DNA of 64,000 bases from Allomuricauda sp. (GTDB taxonomy: Bacteria; Bacteroidota; Bacteroidia; Flavobacteriales; Flavobacteriaceae). This document shows positions 42,709-51,474 of this stretch, piece after piece. The stretch spans positions 930,001 through 994,000 of the forward strand of contig RHLF01000002.1 in the NCBI GenBank assembly GCA_003712125.1, read 5' to 3'. The position numbers and the translations under genes were made by a program. Under the pieces are notes generated by a model. That model did no database searches and was not told where the DNA came from. It was given only the letters and a program-made list of their open reading frames with translations. Each line of letters starts with the position of its first letter. The first letter of the stretch is position 1.

Positions 42709-43723
42709 GATAGTTCAGTTTTGGAAAGGTTACATATTTGAATTCATCATCTTCATGTATCGCTACCGGTTGTTGTGCATAATAGTGATAACTGGTGGCA
42801 ACGGTTTCAATGGAAGCCAATGATAAGCTTTGGTTCAAACGCTCCTCCGGCTCATATTTTAATACAATTTGGTCATCGCTTTCAGTAATGGTAAGCTGTA
42901 AAGTCTTTGTTTCAGAACTGATCGTAGATCGAATGATCCCTTCCACCACGGTCAAAAGACTGGTTGGAATAAAGAGGCTATTCTTGGCTACCTTTGAACT
43001 GATTTTGATCTTACGGAACGGCAGGTGGTTAAACAGGGCAACCATGCTTTGCAAGGCATCTTGCTCCTCCTCGAAATGTACCAACTCCCTATTCCTTTTC
43101 GACAGGATATAACGGTAGACCTTCGAAAAATAGTCCACCAGGTCTTCTGCCGCATCGATATCTTCCTTCATAACAACAAGCACGCGCTCCAAACTCTCAA
43201 AAAGCAAGTCAGGATTTATGCCTTTTTTATACCTCCTAAAATCAACTTCGACCGCGAGCTTTGCTTTTTCCTCATGCACCAATTTTTTGGTGTTTCTTCG
43301 ATGTAAGAAAAAATGGCCCAGGTACAGCACCACATAGAGCAAGGTAATAAATGAATATATAGTATTGAAAATATATAACTCTCTGTAATTAGGGGTATAT
43401 AGCAGCACATATCTAAAGTAAAAATACATCGCTAAAGAGACCACCAAAACGGTCAATAGCATCGAAAAAACCACTTGCAATACGAGACGTAGCACAAAAG
43501 ATTTGGGTACGGCGACCCGTTCGAAAATAATGAGTAAAAGCCTAGAAAACTCTTGGGTTAGAAATGAAAGACCTATACATACATAAAGCTCTTGACTCAG
43601 AAAATCATCTTGGATCGAGAGCACCGCGTCATTGATCATCAGAATAAGCAGGTATATCAAAATACCACTGAAAAAAGGACTCAGCAACCGAAACCATATG
43701 TTATGTACAAAGAGCCTATTCAT
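42689..43723 (-). CDS. Kinase-like membrane protein with His-to-Asp change
   Basis: A 344-residue protein from Met at 43723, with about four transmembrane helices (residues 10-135) and a LytS/His_kinase-like cytosolic part. The motif that should read NPHFLFNSL is NPDLLFESL, so the phosphoacceptor His is Asp172. The following ATP-binding segments also look degenerate (no clear N-box). It overlaps the intact kinase gene (8 bases, ATGAATAG) and the LytTR gene (20 bases), so the three are co-translated. It is likely a non-phosphorylating sensor or partner. A longer frame to 43810 has 29 extra residues unlike a membrane-protein start. Confidence 0.75.
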   Translation of the reverse strand: MNRLFVHNIWFRLLSPFFSGILIYLLILMINDAVLSIQDDFLSQELYVCIGLSFLTQEFSRLLLIIFERVAVPKSFVLRLVLQVVFSMLLTVLVVSLAMYFYFRYVLLYTPNYRELYIFNTIYSFITLLYVVLYLGHFFLHRRNTKKLVHEEKAKLAVEVDFRRYKKGINPDLLFESLERVLVVMKEDIDAAEDLVDYFSKVYRYILSKRNRELVHFEEEQDALQSMVALFNHLPFRKIKISSKVAKNSLFIPTSLLTVVEGIIRSTISSETKTLQLTITESDDQIVLKYEPEERLNQSLSLASIETVATSYHYYAQQPVAIHEDDEFKYVTFPKLNYHESGHS

Positions 43724-44753
43724 GTTTGAGCAAAGGAAGTGTAACCGTAAATTGATTCGTATCCTCGATTTGTATTTTCGAATTTGAGAGAATTTTGTAT
43801 CGCGAGGCAATATTTTTCAACCCAACTCCTGTCGATACTTCAGCTTGGCTTTTCGGCGCTTTATTATTGGTGACCTTAAGCACAGTGCTGTTGCCTGATA
43901 TGGATACGATTATTGGCTGTGACGGGCTGGTCTTATTGTGCTTTACCGCATTTTCAATCAAAATTTGCAAGGTCAAGGGCGGTATTTTGCTATCCAAGTG
44001 TTCCTCCTTCAAATCGACTTCAAGACCAAAGCCCTCACCAAATCGGGTTTTGAGCAAATAGGCATAAGATTCCACGAACGCCAGTTCCTCTTGCACTCGA
44101 ATTAACGATTTGCGGTAGTTATCCAAAGTATACTCATAGGACCTAGCCATAGAACGGATAAAGGTTTCCGCTTTCTGGGTGTTGGTATGAAATAAGGCGG
44201 AAAGGGAATTGATGCAATTGAACAGGAAATGCGGACTTAATTGCGCCTTTAGGGTGGCCAACTGCAACTCGGCCTGTTTCCGCTGTATCTTGAGTCCGGC
44301 CAACTGTTCTCTCGCAAACTGATTGTAACTGAAAAAGGTAAAGTAGGCAATGTTATAGACCACAGATGCACATAACAATAAAATAACAAGTTTCAGATGG
44401 GGCTCCTTTTCGATCACCGTGGCTGGTGAGGACCCTGTAAGGCCATTATAGGCCCAGAGCGCAAAAATAATGAGCAGGTAGGCCAAAGCTGCATTCAAAA
44501 CGATTCCAAAAAACATGCGAATGCCCGTAAACTTTTTCCATGACCACAACTTGTTCAAAGGTTTGTTGGAATAGGAAATCAGGTAAGCAACAAAAACACC
44601 TAAAAGCCCGCTTAGGATTTTCTGAAGGGTCATTTGGAATTCATCAAACTTGATAAAGCCAAATACAAGAATGCCCAACAGAAAGCCAACACAAAGAAGG
44701 CTTAGGTGTTTTTTCATGATTGGTTGATAAAGAAGTTGTTTGATTCGCTTCAT
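43716..44753 (-). CDS. LytS-type sensor histidine kinase
   Basis: A 345-residue membrane kinase. Four hydrophobic helices (about 15-140) lead into a His_kinase domain with intact His175 (LSPHFLFNCINSL), an N-box (LIENAVKHN) and a G-box (GVGLKNIASRY). It should autophosphorylate and feed the LytTR regulator two genes downstream; the periplasmic part is very short, so it probably senses membrane or intramembrane signals. Starts at 44753 or, less likely, at Met13 (44717). The stop overlaps the next gene by eight bases. Confidence 0.9.
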   Translation of the reverse strand: MKRIKQLLYQPIMKKHLSLLCVGFLLGILVFGFIKFDEFQMTLQKILSGLLGVFVAYLISYSNKPLNKLWSWKKFTGIRMFFGIVLNAALAYLLIIFALWAYNGLTGSSPATVIEKEPHLKLVILLLCASVVYNIAYFTFFSYNQFAREQLAGLKIQRKQAELQLATLKAQLSPHFLFNCINSLSALFHTNTQKAETFIRSMARSYEYTLDNYRKSLIRVQEELAFVESYAYLLKTRFGEGFGLEVDLKEEHLDSKIPPLTLQILIENAVKHNKTSPSQPIIVSISGNSTVLKVTNNKAPKSQAEVSTGVGLKNIASRYKILSNSKIQIEDTNQFTVTLPLLKHE

Positions 44754-44817
44754 GCCACCACCAAATTAGACAAAAATTATAAGGTCTTAATTTGGCGGTA
44801 GCCGAAGTCTTTTCGTT

Positions 44818-46266
44818 TTATCTCAGCGCCTTTAGTACACGACCCACATGGGAATCTGACGATATTTCTTCCGTGGCATCCATATAGGCATCACGTACGG
44901 CGTCGGAGGAGCTCTTGACCTTTGGAGCGAAACTCAACAGGCTCTCGGCCTGATGAAAATCCGAATTAATGGTCGTGGTAGCTTCCAAAATTTGAATCAG
45001 CTCCTTATCTGAGAAGGACATACGCGCAAGTTGTTTGAAAACGGTGGCCTTATGGTGATCTGAATTCACTTCCCCAAGGGCAGCCAAGAAGGCGTCAAGG
45101 GCATCTTCTACCTCTTGTTCTTTGGCGATTTTCGACAAAACCGTTGCCTGGTGCATATCGGAATTCATGTTTTCTTCAACCTGTTTCAGGAGATGGCTCA
45201 AAGACGCCTGATCTAATTTTTCTTTGAGCACATCGTTCAAAACACTGGCAATATGGTGATCTGAACTCATATCATTTGTTGATGCGAGCAGTGCATGATA
45301 GGCATCCGATGAAAGTCCATCGTTGTTCAAGGCCTTTTTCAAAACACTGGCACGGTGATGGTCGGAGTTAATCGATTTTGCCGTTGCTATCAACAATTTT
45401 ACATTTTCAGGATTCAAAGCTCTTGACTTCATAACCTCAAGCAGCACACTGGCCTGATGATGGTCTGAATTAATGTCCTTGGCTATGGTGAACAGTGTTT
45501 TTAACTGATTGTCAGAGATGTCTTCATTGGTCACCAATTGCTTTAAAACACTGGCCTTGTGATGGTCTGAATTGATTTTTCCCGTGGTTTGGATGTAGGT
45601 GGTGCGCAGGGCATCGGTGGCTAAAAAGACTTTTGAATTGTGCTTTAAAATATCCGCTTGATGGTGGTCAGAACTGATTTGACCTACCCGTTTTAGGGTA
45701 CCGATCAAGCCCTTTTCATCCATTTTTTTGTCCAATAGCAATTTGAGGTAACGCGTTTTGACGTAATCGCTTTCGATCATATCTACCTCTTTCAAAACAG
45801 GGTAATACCCGCCTTTTTTATACATACGATCTACCCTTTGTTCTGAACCCAAGGTGGTGGTGCGAACAACTTCAAGAAGGATTTCTGAAAGCCATTTTTT
45901 GCCCTCAGAATCAAAATTTTGTTGCGACCCCCCTACCCAATACTTTTTAATGAGTCCGCCCGAGTTATTGGGTTCGATTAAAATTCTTCTTCGATTGCCA
46001 AAGGCAGATTTCTTGATTTCCATATACCCTCCTCTGGAGATGGAGGCCACATCGGAATCGTCATCCGTCAGGGTAATGTCACCCTTATATTCAATGGAGA
46101 AATTATTGCCAAATCCATTTTTGATTGAAATGGTTGTTTTGCCATTACTGTTTACATTGACCGATGTACTTCGGCGCTGTGCTTCCAACGAAGAGGTATT
46201 CAGCAGCAGGAATAAGACAATGGCCTTGACCGCAAGACCGATAATGATTTTAGCTAAACTGTTCAT
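44818..46266 (-). CDS. Exported ten-repeat SDHH solenoid protein
   Basis: A 482-residue protein with a signal peptide or N-terminal anchor (residues 8-28) and a beta-rich N-terminal domain (30-165; KTTISIKNGFGNNFSIEYKGD, GGYMEIKKSAFG). Ten repeats of 33-36 residues then follow to the C-terminus, each with the consensus [IM][NS]SDHH[KQR]A[ST]VL near its start (INSDHHKASVLKQL, MSSDHHIASVLNDV, VNSDHHKATVFKQL). The repeats predict an alpha-solenoid whose SDHH motif lines one edge, possibly metal-binding. It lies 64 bases upstream of the kinase/LytTR genes. Function unknown; a strong candidate for undescribed biology. Confidence 0.75.
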   Translation of the reverse strand: MNSLAKIIIGLAVKAIVLFLLLNTSSLEAQRRSTSVNVNSNGKTTISIKNGFGNNFSIEYKGDITLTDDDSDVASISRGGYMEIKKSAFGNRRRILIEPNNSGGLIKKYWVGGSQQNFDSEGKKWLSEILLEVVRTTTLGSEQRVDRMYKKGGYYPVLKEVDMIESDYVKTRYLKLLLDKKMDEKGLIGTLKRVGQISSDHHQADILKHNSKVFLATDALRTTYIQTTGKINSDHHKASVLKQLVTNEDISDNQLKTLFTIAKDINSDHHQASVLLEVMKSRALNPENVKLLIATAKSINSDHHRASVLKKALNNDGLSSDAYHALLASTNDMSSDHHIASVLNDVLKEKLDQASLSHLLKQVEENMNSDMHQATVLSKIAKEQEVEDALDAFLAALGEVNSDHHKATVFKQLARMSFSDKELIQILEATTTINSDFHQAESLLSFAPKVKSSSDAVRDAYMDATEEISSDSHVGRVLKALR

Positions 46267-46284
46267 GATTGCTTGTTTTTTAAA

Positions 46285-46308
46285 TCGTCCGCCAGAAAAG
46301 GCGGACGA
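46285..46308. promoter_or_regulatory. GC-rich hairpin in the leader of the SDHH gene
   Basis: TCGTCCGCC and GGCGGACGA arms flank the loop AGAAAA, 18 bases before the start codon at 46266. No T-run follows on either strand, so it is a leader structure rather than a terminator. Confidence 0.45.
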
Positions 46309-46393
46309 CTTGATGATTGATTACTCGTTTTTTGATTGATGATGGGACAAATATTGCCCAGCCCATTCGAATCTCAAAAACGGATGTAATGAA

Positions 46394-46422
46394 TTGTACA
46401 CTTAATGTAGTGAAATGTACAA
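46394..46422. promoter_or_regulatory. TTGTACA-N15-TGTACAA dyad upstream of the SDHH gene
   Basis: Perfect seven-base arms in the intergenic gap between the DUF1080 and SDHH genes, about 130 bases upstream of the SDHH start. It contains an inner CACT/AGTG pair. Looks like an operator of a dimeric regulator. Confidence 0.45.
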
Positions 46423-46438
46423 ACCGGCTAAAAGTTAC

Positions 46439-47131
46439 TTATTTGGTAAGCTTTGTGATGGGTGTTAGGGTCAATTTTCGGAAGGCTACTTCAGCGCCTT
46501 CGGCTTGCAGGGCTATTTTACCAGAGTTGACAGAGGCATTGAATCCATAATTGGCCAAGGATCCGTTCACCCAAACCTTCACCTGGTCATCTAAACATTC
46601 GACCACCATGATATTCCATTCCCCCAACGGTTTTTCAAGGCCATCTACGAGGTTTACGATTCTTCGGTTTTTACCCTCAGTGATGCCCCACAAATTTTCA
46701 GGGCCCCTGCGCTCAACCATGTTTTCCACTTCGATGTCTTCAACAATCACCCAAAAGTCTCCAGCATTTTGATGCTCCATTTGCACCTCAATTGATTTGG
46801 GAAACATTTTGTACAGCGCCCTTGGCGTACTGGCATGAACCAAAACGCCACAATTGCCCGGGGCACCGGTGAACCTGTATTCGACCTCCAAACGGTAATT
46901 TTGATAGGAAGCTTTGGTAACCAAATGTCCCCGTGGCTCGCCAAGGGAAACGAGATTCCCATCGCGCACCACAAACGGTTTTTGGGCTTCGGGCACAGAA
47001 TCGTGCATGGGCACATCCATAACCCATCCCTCTAGATTATCTCCATTAAAAAGCGAACTGGTTTGTTCTTGACAGCCCATAAAAAAAACAGCTGCCAAGA
47101 CAACTACGAGGTATCTGTTTTGATGTTTCAT
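46439..47131 (-). CDS. DUF1080 lipoprotein (3-keto-disaccharide hydrolase-like)
   Basis: A 230-residue protein with a lipoprotein signal (AAVFFMGC) and a DUF1080 concanavalin-like beta-sandwich (SLFNGDNLEGWVM, YRLEVEYRFTGAPGNCGVLVHA, EVQMEHQNAGDFWVI, PLGEWNIMVVECLDDQVKVWVNG). Some members hydrolyse 3-keto-glycosides. A longer frame starts at 47176 and would overlap the permease stop (ATGA), but its first 15 residues precede the signal peptide, so Met at 47131 is preferred; both are possible. Confidence 0.85.
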   Translation of the reverse strand: MKHQNRYLVVVLAAVFFMGCQEQTSSLFNGDNLEGWVMDVPMHDSVPEAQKPFVVRDGNLVSLGEPRGHLVTKASYQNYRLEVEYRFTGAPGNCGVLVHASTPRALYKMFPKSIEVQMEHQNAGDFWVIVEDIEVENMVERRGPENLWGITEGKNRRIVNLVDGLEKPLGEWNIMVVECLDDQVKVWVNGSLANYGFNASVNSGKIALQAEGAEVAFRKLTLTPITKLTK

Positions 47132-47172
47132 TGCCCTAAAAATAGCACCTTTAGGGTTAAGACGCGATTCGA

Positions 47173-48096
47173 TCACACCCCTTTTTTAAAACGGTTCAAC
47201 CCTACCAACTTTTTTTTGCTGTTGATAAAGTATACCCCAGTCAATAATATGACTGCGGCCAAAGCAGACTGCAGAGTGATTTCTTCACCTAAGTAGTACC
47301 ACCCCAAAAACATGGCCACGATTGGATTGACATAGGTGTTGGTGGCAACCTTTTCTGGGGACACCCATTTTAAAAGGTAGTTAAACGAGGTAAACGCGGC
47401 GATACTGCCAAACAGCACCAAGAGTATCATAACGCCTTGCACATTGGGTTCCCAAGACAAGGGCGACGACCAGGTTTCGCCAAAAATCAAACTCATCACA
47501 CCTAAGATGATTCCGCCGGTAAACATTTGATAACCTGTATTTACGAAGTAATTTTTTGGAAAATCAGCTTTCGCCACATACAGGCTACCATAGGCCCAAG
47601 ACAACATTGCCGCAAATATCATTAGGATGCCCAATAGCGAATTTTCTTGTTGGACAATTTGTTTTTGACTGACCAACAAGTAAATGCCAACGATGCCCAA
47701 GAACACCCCGATGAGAGACATCGGACGGATTTTTTTTCCCTGTAGTGCCCACATCATCAACAAGATAACCAAGGGCTGTGCTGAAATTTCAAGAGCAGCG
47801 AAGTTACTGTCTACAAATTTCAAAGCCCACACGACCGTACCGTTGCCAAAACTCAAAAATAAGAATCCGACCAAAATGGTATTCAAGAGTTGTTTTCTTG
47901 TTATGCGTAAAGAAGCGCCACTGAGTTTTGCAATCAAAAAAATCAAAAGCCCTGCAGTGGTAAAGCGAATACCGGCCAAAAAGAAAGGTTCAAGCTCAGC
48001 AACTGCAATTTTATTCCACAAATAGGTAGACCCCCATATGACATAGATCGAGAAAAATGCGAGGATGATTAGGGCTGGCGTACCTTTTTTGGACAT
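47173..48096 (-). CDS. EamA/DMT-superfamily transporter
   Basis: A 307-residue permease with ten hydrophobic helices and the two-fold EamA duplication (IWGSTYLWNKIAV in helix 1, WAYGSLYVAKAD in the middle, NTYVNPIVAMFLGWYYLGEEI at the end). Members export amino acids or nucleobases. It is followed by the DUF1080 gene. No substrate can be assigned. Confidence 0.88.
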   Translation of the reverse strand: MSKKGTPALIILAFFSIYVIWGSTYLWNKIAVAELEPFFLAGIRFTTAGLLIFLIAKLSGASLRITRKQLLNTILVGFLFLSFGNGTVVWALKFVDSNFAALEISAQPLVILLMMWALQGKKIRPMSLIGVFLGIVGIYLLVSQKQIVQQENSLLGILMIFAAMLSWAYGSLYVAKADFPKNYFVNTGYQMFTGGIILGVMSLIFGETWSSPLSWEPNVQGVMILLVLFGSIAAFTSFNYLLKWVSPEKVATNTYVNPIVAMFLGWYYLGEEITLQSALAAVILLTGVYFINSKKKLVGLNRFKKGV

Positions 48097-48199
48097 TCGA
48101 TTGGTTGAGACGTATCAAAATTACGTTGAATAAGCCAACTTCCCATCAAATAAACCTATTAAAAGCAGAAAGCCTTATCTTGAACAAATGGGTGTACTT

Positions 48200-48826
48200 A
48201 TGAAATTTCAATTTGTACTTTTCCTCCTCCTTTTCGGAACACCGTTGATGGCGCAGAACAAGGCTGTGTATGTGGTTGAGGAAACCCAAGGAAATCGTAT
48301 GTCTTTTTATGCACACAATGAAGATTACAAAGACTACGATGTACTTTTTACCATTAAAGGAAGTGATTTTAGACAAAGTAAGGCGAAACCCCGATGGATA
48401 AGGCTTCCCTCAGCCTCTCGTGTTCATTTAAAGACCATTTTTCTCTTCCGGGGCAAAAAGCCAGTCTATTCACATTCGTTACAGCTAAACGATAGTTTGT
48501 CTCGAAGGGCTTTGCGGAAAGAATACACCCAGATTGAGATACCACCCAAGATGATCCAACCCAAGCGACATATTACGGTATACATAACGGAATCATGCAG
48601 CTCCTGTGATTCGTTGGTAGCAAAACTCGAAACCAACTTGTACATTTTCAAGCATTTTAGATTGTCTGAAAAGCCCACGATCAAGGAATACCTTTCCAAT
48701 ACTTTGGTGGATTTGGAGACCCCCATAGATTCTCTTCAAAACCCGATAGTCAATTTAGGCGGGTATCTCTATACCCGAATTACAGATTACGAATCGCTGC
48801 TTGAAGAACTCAACAAATCGGAATAA
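48200..48826 (+). CDS. Exported protein with glutaredoxin-like CSSC domain
   Basis: A 208-residue protein from Met at 48200 with a signal peptide (about 18 residues ending LMAQ). The N-terminal half is a beta domain (AVYVVEETQGNRMSFYAHNEDY). The C-terminal half is a thioredoxin/glutaredoxin-like fold with ITVYITESCSSCDSLVAKLE and the following PIVNLGGYLYTRITDYESLLEEL, the usual cis-Pro region. A periplasmic thiol-redox role is plausible. A longer frame starts at 48188. It is divergent from the EamA gene and convergent with DUF3052. Confidence 0.7.
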   Translation: MKFQFVLFLLLFGTPLMAQNKAVYVVEETQGNRMSFYAHNEDYKDYDVLFTIKGSDFRQSKAKPRWIRLPSASRVHLKTIFLFRGKKPVYSHSLQLNDSLSRRALRKEYTQIEIPPKMIQPKRHITVYITESCSSCDSLVAKLETNLYIFKHFRLSEKPTIKEYLSNTLVDLETPIDSLQNPIVNLGGYLYTRITDYESLLEELNKSE

Positions 48827-48837
48827 ACCTTTCGTTC

Positions 48838-49254
48838 TTAGCGATCCTTGATACGGTACATGAACTTTAGGCCACTCCAGTCTGCATCAACGGCTGCCAC
48901 TTTGGTATCTACCAACCCTATTTCAAGCAAATGGTCTCGAACAGGCTCCCGTTTCAAATCGGTCTGTATTTTCGAAGCCCCCTTGGGCCAACTCACCCAA
49001 TAGGTGCCATCTTTTTTCAGCAACCCCTTACAGTATTCTGCATGGGTGAACAACTCTTCGAGTGAGGTACAAAAAAGATGAATAAAATCAATGGAAGCCG
49101 GTTTCGGATGTGCGACAACCTCAATATTCTCGGGGAGTGCATCAAAAAGTTTCCAATAATACTCCGGTTGATTTTTCAAAAAAATGCGGTACCCAGTCTT
49201 GATGCCAAGTTTTTTTGCCAATGGCGTTCCCGAATATCCTGCAGCCGCTGGCAT
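48838..49254 (-). CDS. DUF3052 family protein
   Basis: A 138-residue soluble protein with the DUF3052 opening GYSGTPLAKKLGIKTGYRIFLKN and the closing TDWSGLKFMYRIKDR-like strand (here DADWSGLKFMYRI). The family is a small Rossmann-like fold of unknown role. Last gene of the trehalase operon; its start overlaps the stop of the preceding gene by one base. Confidence 0.82.
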   Translation of the reverse strand: MPAAAGYSGTPLAKKLGIKTGYRIFLKNQPEYYWKLFDALPENIEVVAHPKPASIDFIHLFCTSLEELFTHAEYCKGLLKKDGTYWVSWPKGASKIQTDLKREPVRDHLLEIGLVDTKVAAVDADWSGLKFMYRIKDR

Positions 49255-49799
49255 TATTCCAATTCTTTAGGAATTTCTTCTGTGGCCGATATACGCCACT
49301 TGTCACCATAGATAGAACTGTACCGAATCACGAAGTTGAGACTGTCTTGCTGCACTTGACCAAACAATTGCATAAATGCCGTATAGTCTTCTTTGGTGCC
49401 GCCCACCTTGAGTAGGGTTCTTTGCCCTCCTGAGGGAATGGCCAACCCCCGTTGCAAGGTCGAATGGCTGATGATATTTACCGTATCCATTCCATAGGAT
49501 TTGAACTGTGTTCTCAGGAATTCATGAAATTCCAACTCAAAAGTTTCGCCATTTAAGCTAATGGTCTTGCCATCAATAATGGCAGGGCCCACCCCATAAT
49601 TCACCAAATCCAAAATAAATTCTTGGTCATAACTGTTGGCCGAAGTCTCAAGCATTAAATAAGGCATGGCAGAAAGTCGGCTCTGCTTGTCCATTATATT
49701 CGTCTGCCTGACGAAGATGATCAACGTCACCAAACTGATGAGCATAGCGGTGAGCCCAAACAGCTTGTCAGAAGTTAAAAATGGTTTTTTGGTGCTCAT
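49254..49799 (-). CDS. Single-pass membrane protein (181 aa), unknown
   Basis: One transmembrane helix near the N-terminus (residues 12-32) and a beta-rich extracytoplasmic domain (EFILDLVNYGVGPAIIDGKTISLNGETFELEF) follow. Overlaps the trehalase stop by four bases (ATGA) and the DUF3052 start by one base, so it belongs to the trehalase operon. No motif is recognised. Confidence 0.6.
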   Translation of the reverse strand: MSTKKPFLTSDKLFGLTAMLISLVTLIIFVRQTNIMDKQSRLSAMPYLMLETSANSYDQEFILDLVNYGVGPAIIDGKTISLNGETFELEFHEFLRTQFKSYGMDTVNIISHSTLQRGLAIPSGGQRTLLKVGGTKEDYTAFMQLFGQVQQDSLNFVIRYSSIYGDKWRISATEEIPKELE

Positions 49800-51391
49800 T
49801 TTCTAACCCTATCCACAGAATCCATCTTTCGTAAGGCTTCGTGGAATCCAAGGGCAACCCCATTGGTCCATCCAAAACCATCTTGGGTCTCATATTCGCC
49901 CCCGCCAGATAGTAAGGTCAAATCTTCTACATTGTATTTCTCCATCATTTTACCCGTGTTCTTATAAACACGCTCGTTCAAGGCCAACCATCGGTTCATG
50001 ATTTCCCGGGCTTCGTCATTGTGCTGGTACGATAACAATCCGTTTACGGCAATCCACTGCAATGGAGCCCATCCATTGGGGGCATCCCATTGTTGTCCTG
50101 AATGCTCCAAGGTCGTTACCAGTCCCCCATCTTTTAAAAAGGTTTCCATGAGCGCATCTTTCACTTTTTCAGCTCTATCCCTCGGAGCCACTGCGAAAAA
50201 CAAAGGATAGGCACCTGCCAAGGTCATATGCGGTGTATGTTCTGCCCGTTTAAAATCAAAATCCATATAATAGCCCTTCTCCTCACTCCACAAATAGTCG
50301 TTTATGAGGGCACGACGATCGTTTGCCAACGCTCGATAGCGGGTCGAGGTGTCTCGATCCCCCTTGAGCAAATAGGCCCGTGAAAGCAGTGATTCCAAGC
50401 CGAACAATAAGCAATTCAAATCGACCGGAATGATAGACGTGGTTCCTGTGCTCGAAAACTCTCCAGGTTGTAAAAACCACCTCGAACTAAAGTCCCAACC
50501 ACTTTCGGCACCCGAACGTAAATCTTTATAAAGTCGTTCTTTATCTGCATCGTTGGTGAAGGAACTGGCCAAATGCACATCTTCTTTATAAGCTTCGGGC
50601 CTCGGCGTATTGCCCTCGTCCCAATAGCGGTTCAAGACCCCATCTCCAATAAGTTTTACCACATGCCTATCAGCATCATAAGGGCGACTAATACTATCGT
50701 GCTTCATAAAAAATTGGTACTCTTTTTCGAGTTCAGGCAGATAATACAGCAGCATATTTCGATCTTTACGAGCCAAGGCTCCAACCATCATCGAAAAGAA
50801 TGGTGGCTGCGAACGCGTCATAAAATAATCCCTGGTACCGTTGGGTATAAAACCTTGGGTATTCAAGAGATGGGCGAAATTGTCGATCATACTCTTCGCG
50901 AGATCTCGCCTACCGGCAGCCAAAAGGCCTTCGATGGTAAAATAACTGTCCCAGTAATAAATTTCTTGAAATCGACCGCCGGGTACCACGTATTTGTTCG
51001 GTAAGGCGATACGGCTTGAATTCGGAATGGTCGAATCGGGTCCACGGGTCAATTTATCCCACATACCTTCGATGTGTTCATACATCGTTTTGGTGGTATC
51101 TGTGGTAATTTCCAATGACTTCATTGATCGGTCTTCAAAATTTTGGTCCACAAATTCTTGCAGGTCAAAATTTGGCATTTCCTTTTCGGCTATATACTTG
51201 GCTTCCAATTCGGCATAGGGTGCCTTAGGAACCAAATCCACAAAAGTCTTGGAATCTTTATAGATAGCGGCAAGTTGCACATCTTTAAAAAGTTGGGTTT
51301 CATAAGGATCAACAACTTCAGTTGTCGTTTCTTGCTTACAACTGGCAATGGCTAAAAGAACAACTAAGGAAAAAATAATTCTTTGCTTCAC
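49796..51391 (-). CDS. treA: Trehalase, GH37 lipoprotein
   Basis: A 531-residue protein hydrolysing trehalose to two glucose, with a lipoprotein signal (LLAIASC, Cys18). GH37 signatures are clear: PGGRFQEIYYWDSYF and QQWDAPNGWAPLQW, plus the (alpha/alpha)6 repeats. Start is GTG at 51389-51391 (VKQRIIFS...); the frame is open further to 51430, but those 13 residues precede the signal peptide. First gene of a three-gene unit and divergent from the GntR regulator over a 20-bp palindrome. Confidence 0.92.
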   Translation of the reverse strand: MKQRIIFSLVVLLAIASCKQETTTEVVDPYETQLFKDVQLAAIYKDSKTFVDLVPKAPYAELEAKYIAEKEMPNFDLQEFVDQNFEDRSMKSLEITTDTTKTMYEHIEGMWDKLTRGPDSTIPNSSRIALPNKYVVPGGRFQEIYYWDSYFTIEGLLAAGRRDLAKSMIDNFAHLLNTQGFIPNGTRDYFMTRSQPPFFSMMVGALARKDRNMLLYYLPELEKEYQFFMKHDSISRPYDADRHVVKLIGDGVLNRYWDEGNTPRPEAYKEDVHLASSFTNDADKERLYKDLRSGAESGWDFSSRWFLQPGEFSSTGTTSIIPVDLNCLLFGLESLLSRAYLLKGDRDTSTRYRALANDRRALINDYLWSEEKGYYMDFDFKRAEHTPHMTLAGAYPLFFAVAPRDRAEKVKDALMETFLKDGGLVTTLEHSGQQWDAPNGWAPLQWIAVNGLLSYQHNDEAREIMNRWLALNERVYKNTGKMMEKYNVEDLTLLSGGGEYETQDGFGWTNGVALGFHEALRKMDSVDRVRK

Positions 51392-51443
51392 AATTCTAGG
51401 TTTTGGCGCTAAATATAGCACAATAATCATTCTTTATGTAAGT

Positions 51444-51463
51444 TTAAATCGTATACGATTTAA
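51444..51463. promoter_or_regulatory. 20-bp palindrome, candidate GntR operator
   Basis: TTAAATCGTATACGATTTAA is a perfect dyad 12 bases before the gntR start and 53 bases before the trehalase start. Its core ATCGTATACGAT fits the GntR-family pattern NGT-N-AC-N. By inference the FCD-GntR protein represses or activates both genes. Confidence 0.7.
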
Positions 51464-51474
51464 TTCGACCTATT

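Noticed and set aside
44818-46266. SDHH repeats as a tandem DNA repeat or mobile element
   Set aside because: The regularity is at protein level; DNA of the repeats differs and the frame is continuous.
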